In this document: positions 4,488 to 5,205 of the stretch, one piece after another
Position numbering within the stretch: the stretch's first letter is position 1
Layout of the letters: every line of letters starts with the position of its first letter
Assembly (NCBI GenBank): GCA_025449725.1
Contig: JANWIU010000012.1
Span: 1 to 5,205, forward strand
From: Pseudobdellovibrio sp.
Lineage (GTDB): Bacteria; Bdellovibrionota; Bdellovibrionia; Bdellovibrionales; Bdellovibrionaceae
Length of the DNA: 5,205 bases
Direction: 5' to 3'
Translations under genes and position numbers: made by a program
The notes under the pieces: model-generated
The model's database searches: none
What the model was told of the DNA's origin: nothing
The model's input: the letters and a program-made list of their open reading frames with translations, nothing else

Positions 4488-5205
4488 TCCGGAAATAACC
4501 TCTTAACAGCAGCTGCGGTTTGCCGGCTCTTGTAAGAAGAATGCGCCGACTCTCCCGATTGAATTTTTCTGAATGATCCCTCGTCCATAATTTGAATCTC
4601 AAACGGAAAGAAAAAGCTGAAGGGCTTGCCGCCGACCCCGTTTTCGATCTTGATCAACTGGCGCGAAATAAATTTAATGTACTTAAAGTCTTCCGATGAA
4701 TAGGGATTGTCCTTGCGAAAAAGCCCCAGAAACGCCGTTTGATTTGCCTCAAGTTTTTTCAAAAGTAAGCGGTCAATTTTATCAGGAGACAGTCGGTGTT
4801 CCGGCTTATGCTTTTGTTCAAGCTTATTAACCACTTCTAAAAATTCTTTTACCGGATACATATTATTCGAAGATTGATCCGGAATAATTTGCGGAAAGCT
4901 AATAAGGTTTTCGTCTACCAAAAACCGAATAACCTGAAACGAATCAAAAATGGTCTTTGTGACAAAACGAATTCCGATCTTATCGAAAATTTTTACAGCC
5001 AGCGCATCCGGCTTCGCCAATAGCTTGATCACCGTACTGCTAGATGTTTTAAAGGGCTTAGTCTGGAACTCTAAAAGCTCAATATCAGGATGCCCTTCTT
5101 TTTTAAAGGAATGTAAAAATAATTTTCCGCCATGACGAACAGAATTTTCATAGGGCATCAAAATCTGCTTTTGGATTTCTTCTGAAAACGAACTGAACAA
5201 ATCCG
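4484..5205 (-). CDS. RelA/SpoT-like nucleotidyltransferase-fold protein, uncharacterised; 5' end outside window
   Basis: The frame stays open to the right edge (240 codons visible). A TTG at 5200 could be a start but has only 5 bases before it in view, so I treat the gene as 5'-partial. Residues are counted from that TTG. Seen: KTSSSTVIKLL (51-61), FDKIGIRFV (72-80), SSNNMYPVKEF (110-120), FEIQIMDEGSF (200-210) and SAHSSYKSRQ (218-227). The order and spacing resemble the alarmone synthetase domain: the D-x-x-G-[IV]-R strand, a Tyr where the GTP-stacking Tyr sits, the E-[IV]-Q-I strand and the following H-x(3-4)-YK. Asp73 and Glu201 would be the two acidic active-site positions. Against a working synthetase: no clear R-x-K ATP motif, no NGYxS, EIQI followed by MD rather than RT, and an extra helical stretch of roughly 80 residues (about 118-198) before Glu201. 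It may belong to the deltaproteobacterial family I recall as TIGR04552 (unverified). It precedes and is stop/start-coupled to plsC. No signal peptide or membrane segment is visible in this part. Confidence 0.75.
   Translation of the reverse strand, partial: DLFSSFSEEIQKQILMPYENSVRHGGKLFLHSFKKEGHPDIELLEFQTKPFKTSSSTVIKLLAKPDALAVKIFDKIGIRFVTKTIFDSFQVIRFLVDENLISFPQIIPDQSSNNMYPVKEFLEVVNKLEQKHKPEHRLSPDKIDRLLLKKLEANQTAFLGLFRKDNPYSSEDFKYIKFISRQLIKIENGVGGKPFSFFFPFEIQIMDEGSFRKIQSGESAHSSYKSRQTAAAVKRLFPE
4499..4504 (-). promoter_or_regulatory. Probable ribosome binding site of plsC
   Basis: AAGAGG on the minus strand, 11 bases before the plsC ATG and inside the upstream reading frame. It is only a moderate match; the ATGA overlap suggests re-initiation contributes. 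Confidence 0.4.

Noticed and set aside
5198..5200. TTG as the true start of the RelA/SpoT-like protein
   Set aside because: The frame continues open to the window edge, no ribosome binding site can be seen in the 5 bases before it, and homologous domains have more sequence ahead of the first motif, so a start beyond the window is more likely.

Overview
The window is an ordinary-looking stretch of a bacterial chromosome with moderate to low GC (judged by eye), densely packed and almost entirely coding. It has short or zero gaps between same-strand genes and no sign of mobile elements, CRISPR, tRNA or rRNA. The gene content fits a Bdellovibrio-like or other former-deltaproteobacterial predator/relative: an IcmF-type fused B12 mutase beside beta-oxidation enzymes, a secreted SH3/Asp-box protein, and a RelA/SpoT-like orphan protein of a type I associate with Bdellovibrio and myxobacteria. 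This taxonomic guess is an inference from family recollection, not from a marker gene.

Layout. On the minus strand, positions 2312 down to 1 hold a three-gene operon: 3-hydroxyacyl-CoA dehydrogenase, enoyl-CoA hydratase, then icmF, which runs off the left edge exactly inside its P-loop. A 151-base divergent intergenic region (2313-2463) follows. It holds a good Shine-Dalgarno site for the dehydrogenase, a 17-bp dyad in its presumed leader, weak promoter candidates in both directions and a perfect 10-bp palindrome. On the plus strand, 2464-3753 encodes an exported protein with an SH3-like domain and Asp-box repeats. It converges tail to tail, with a 4-base overlap, on a minus-strand pair (5205 down to 3750): a RelA/SpoT-like protein open at the right edge, then a plsC-type acyltransferase joined to it by an ATGA stop/start overlap.

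How the genes fit together. The left operon handles short-chain acyl-CoAs: the dehydrogenase and hydratase interconvert acetoacetyl-, 3-hydroxybutyryl- and crotonyl-CoA, and IcmF isomerises the C4 product butyryl-CoA to and from isobutyryl-CoA, linking straight-chain and branched-chain acyl pools. The right pair couples a putative nucleotidyltransferase-fold protein to phospholipid synthesis.

No clearly new system is visible. The item most worth a second look is the RelA/SpoT-like protein, which keeps the two acidic positions of alarmone synthetases but appears to lack other signature residues and carries a large insertion.
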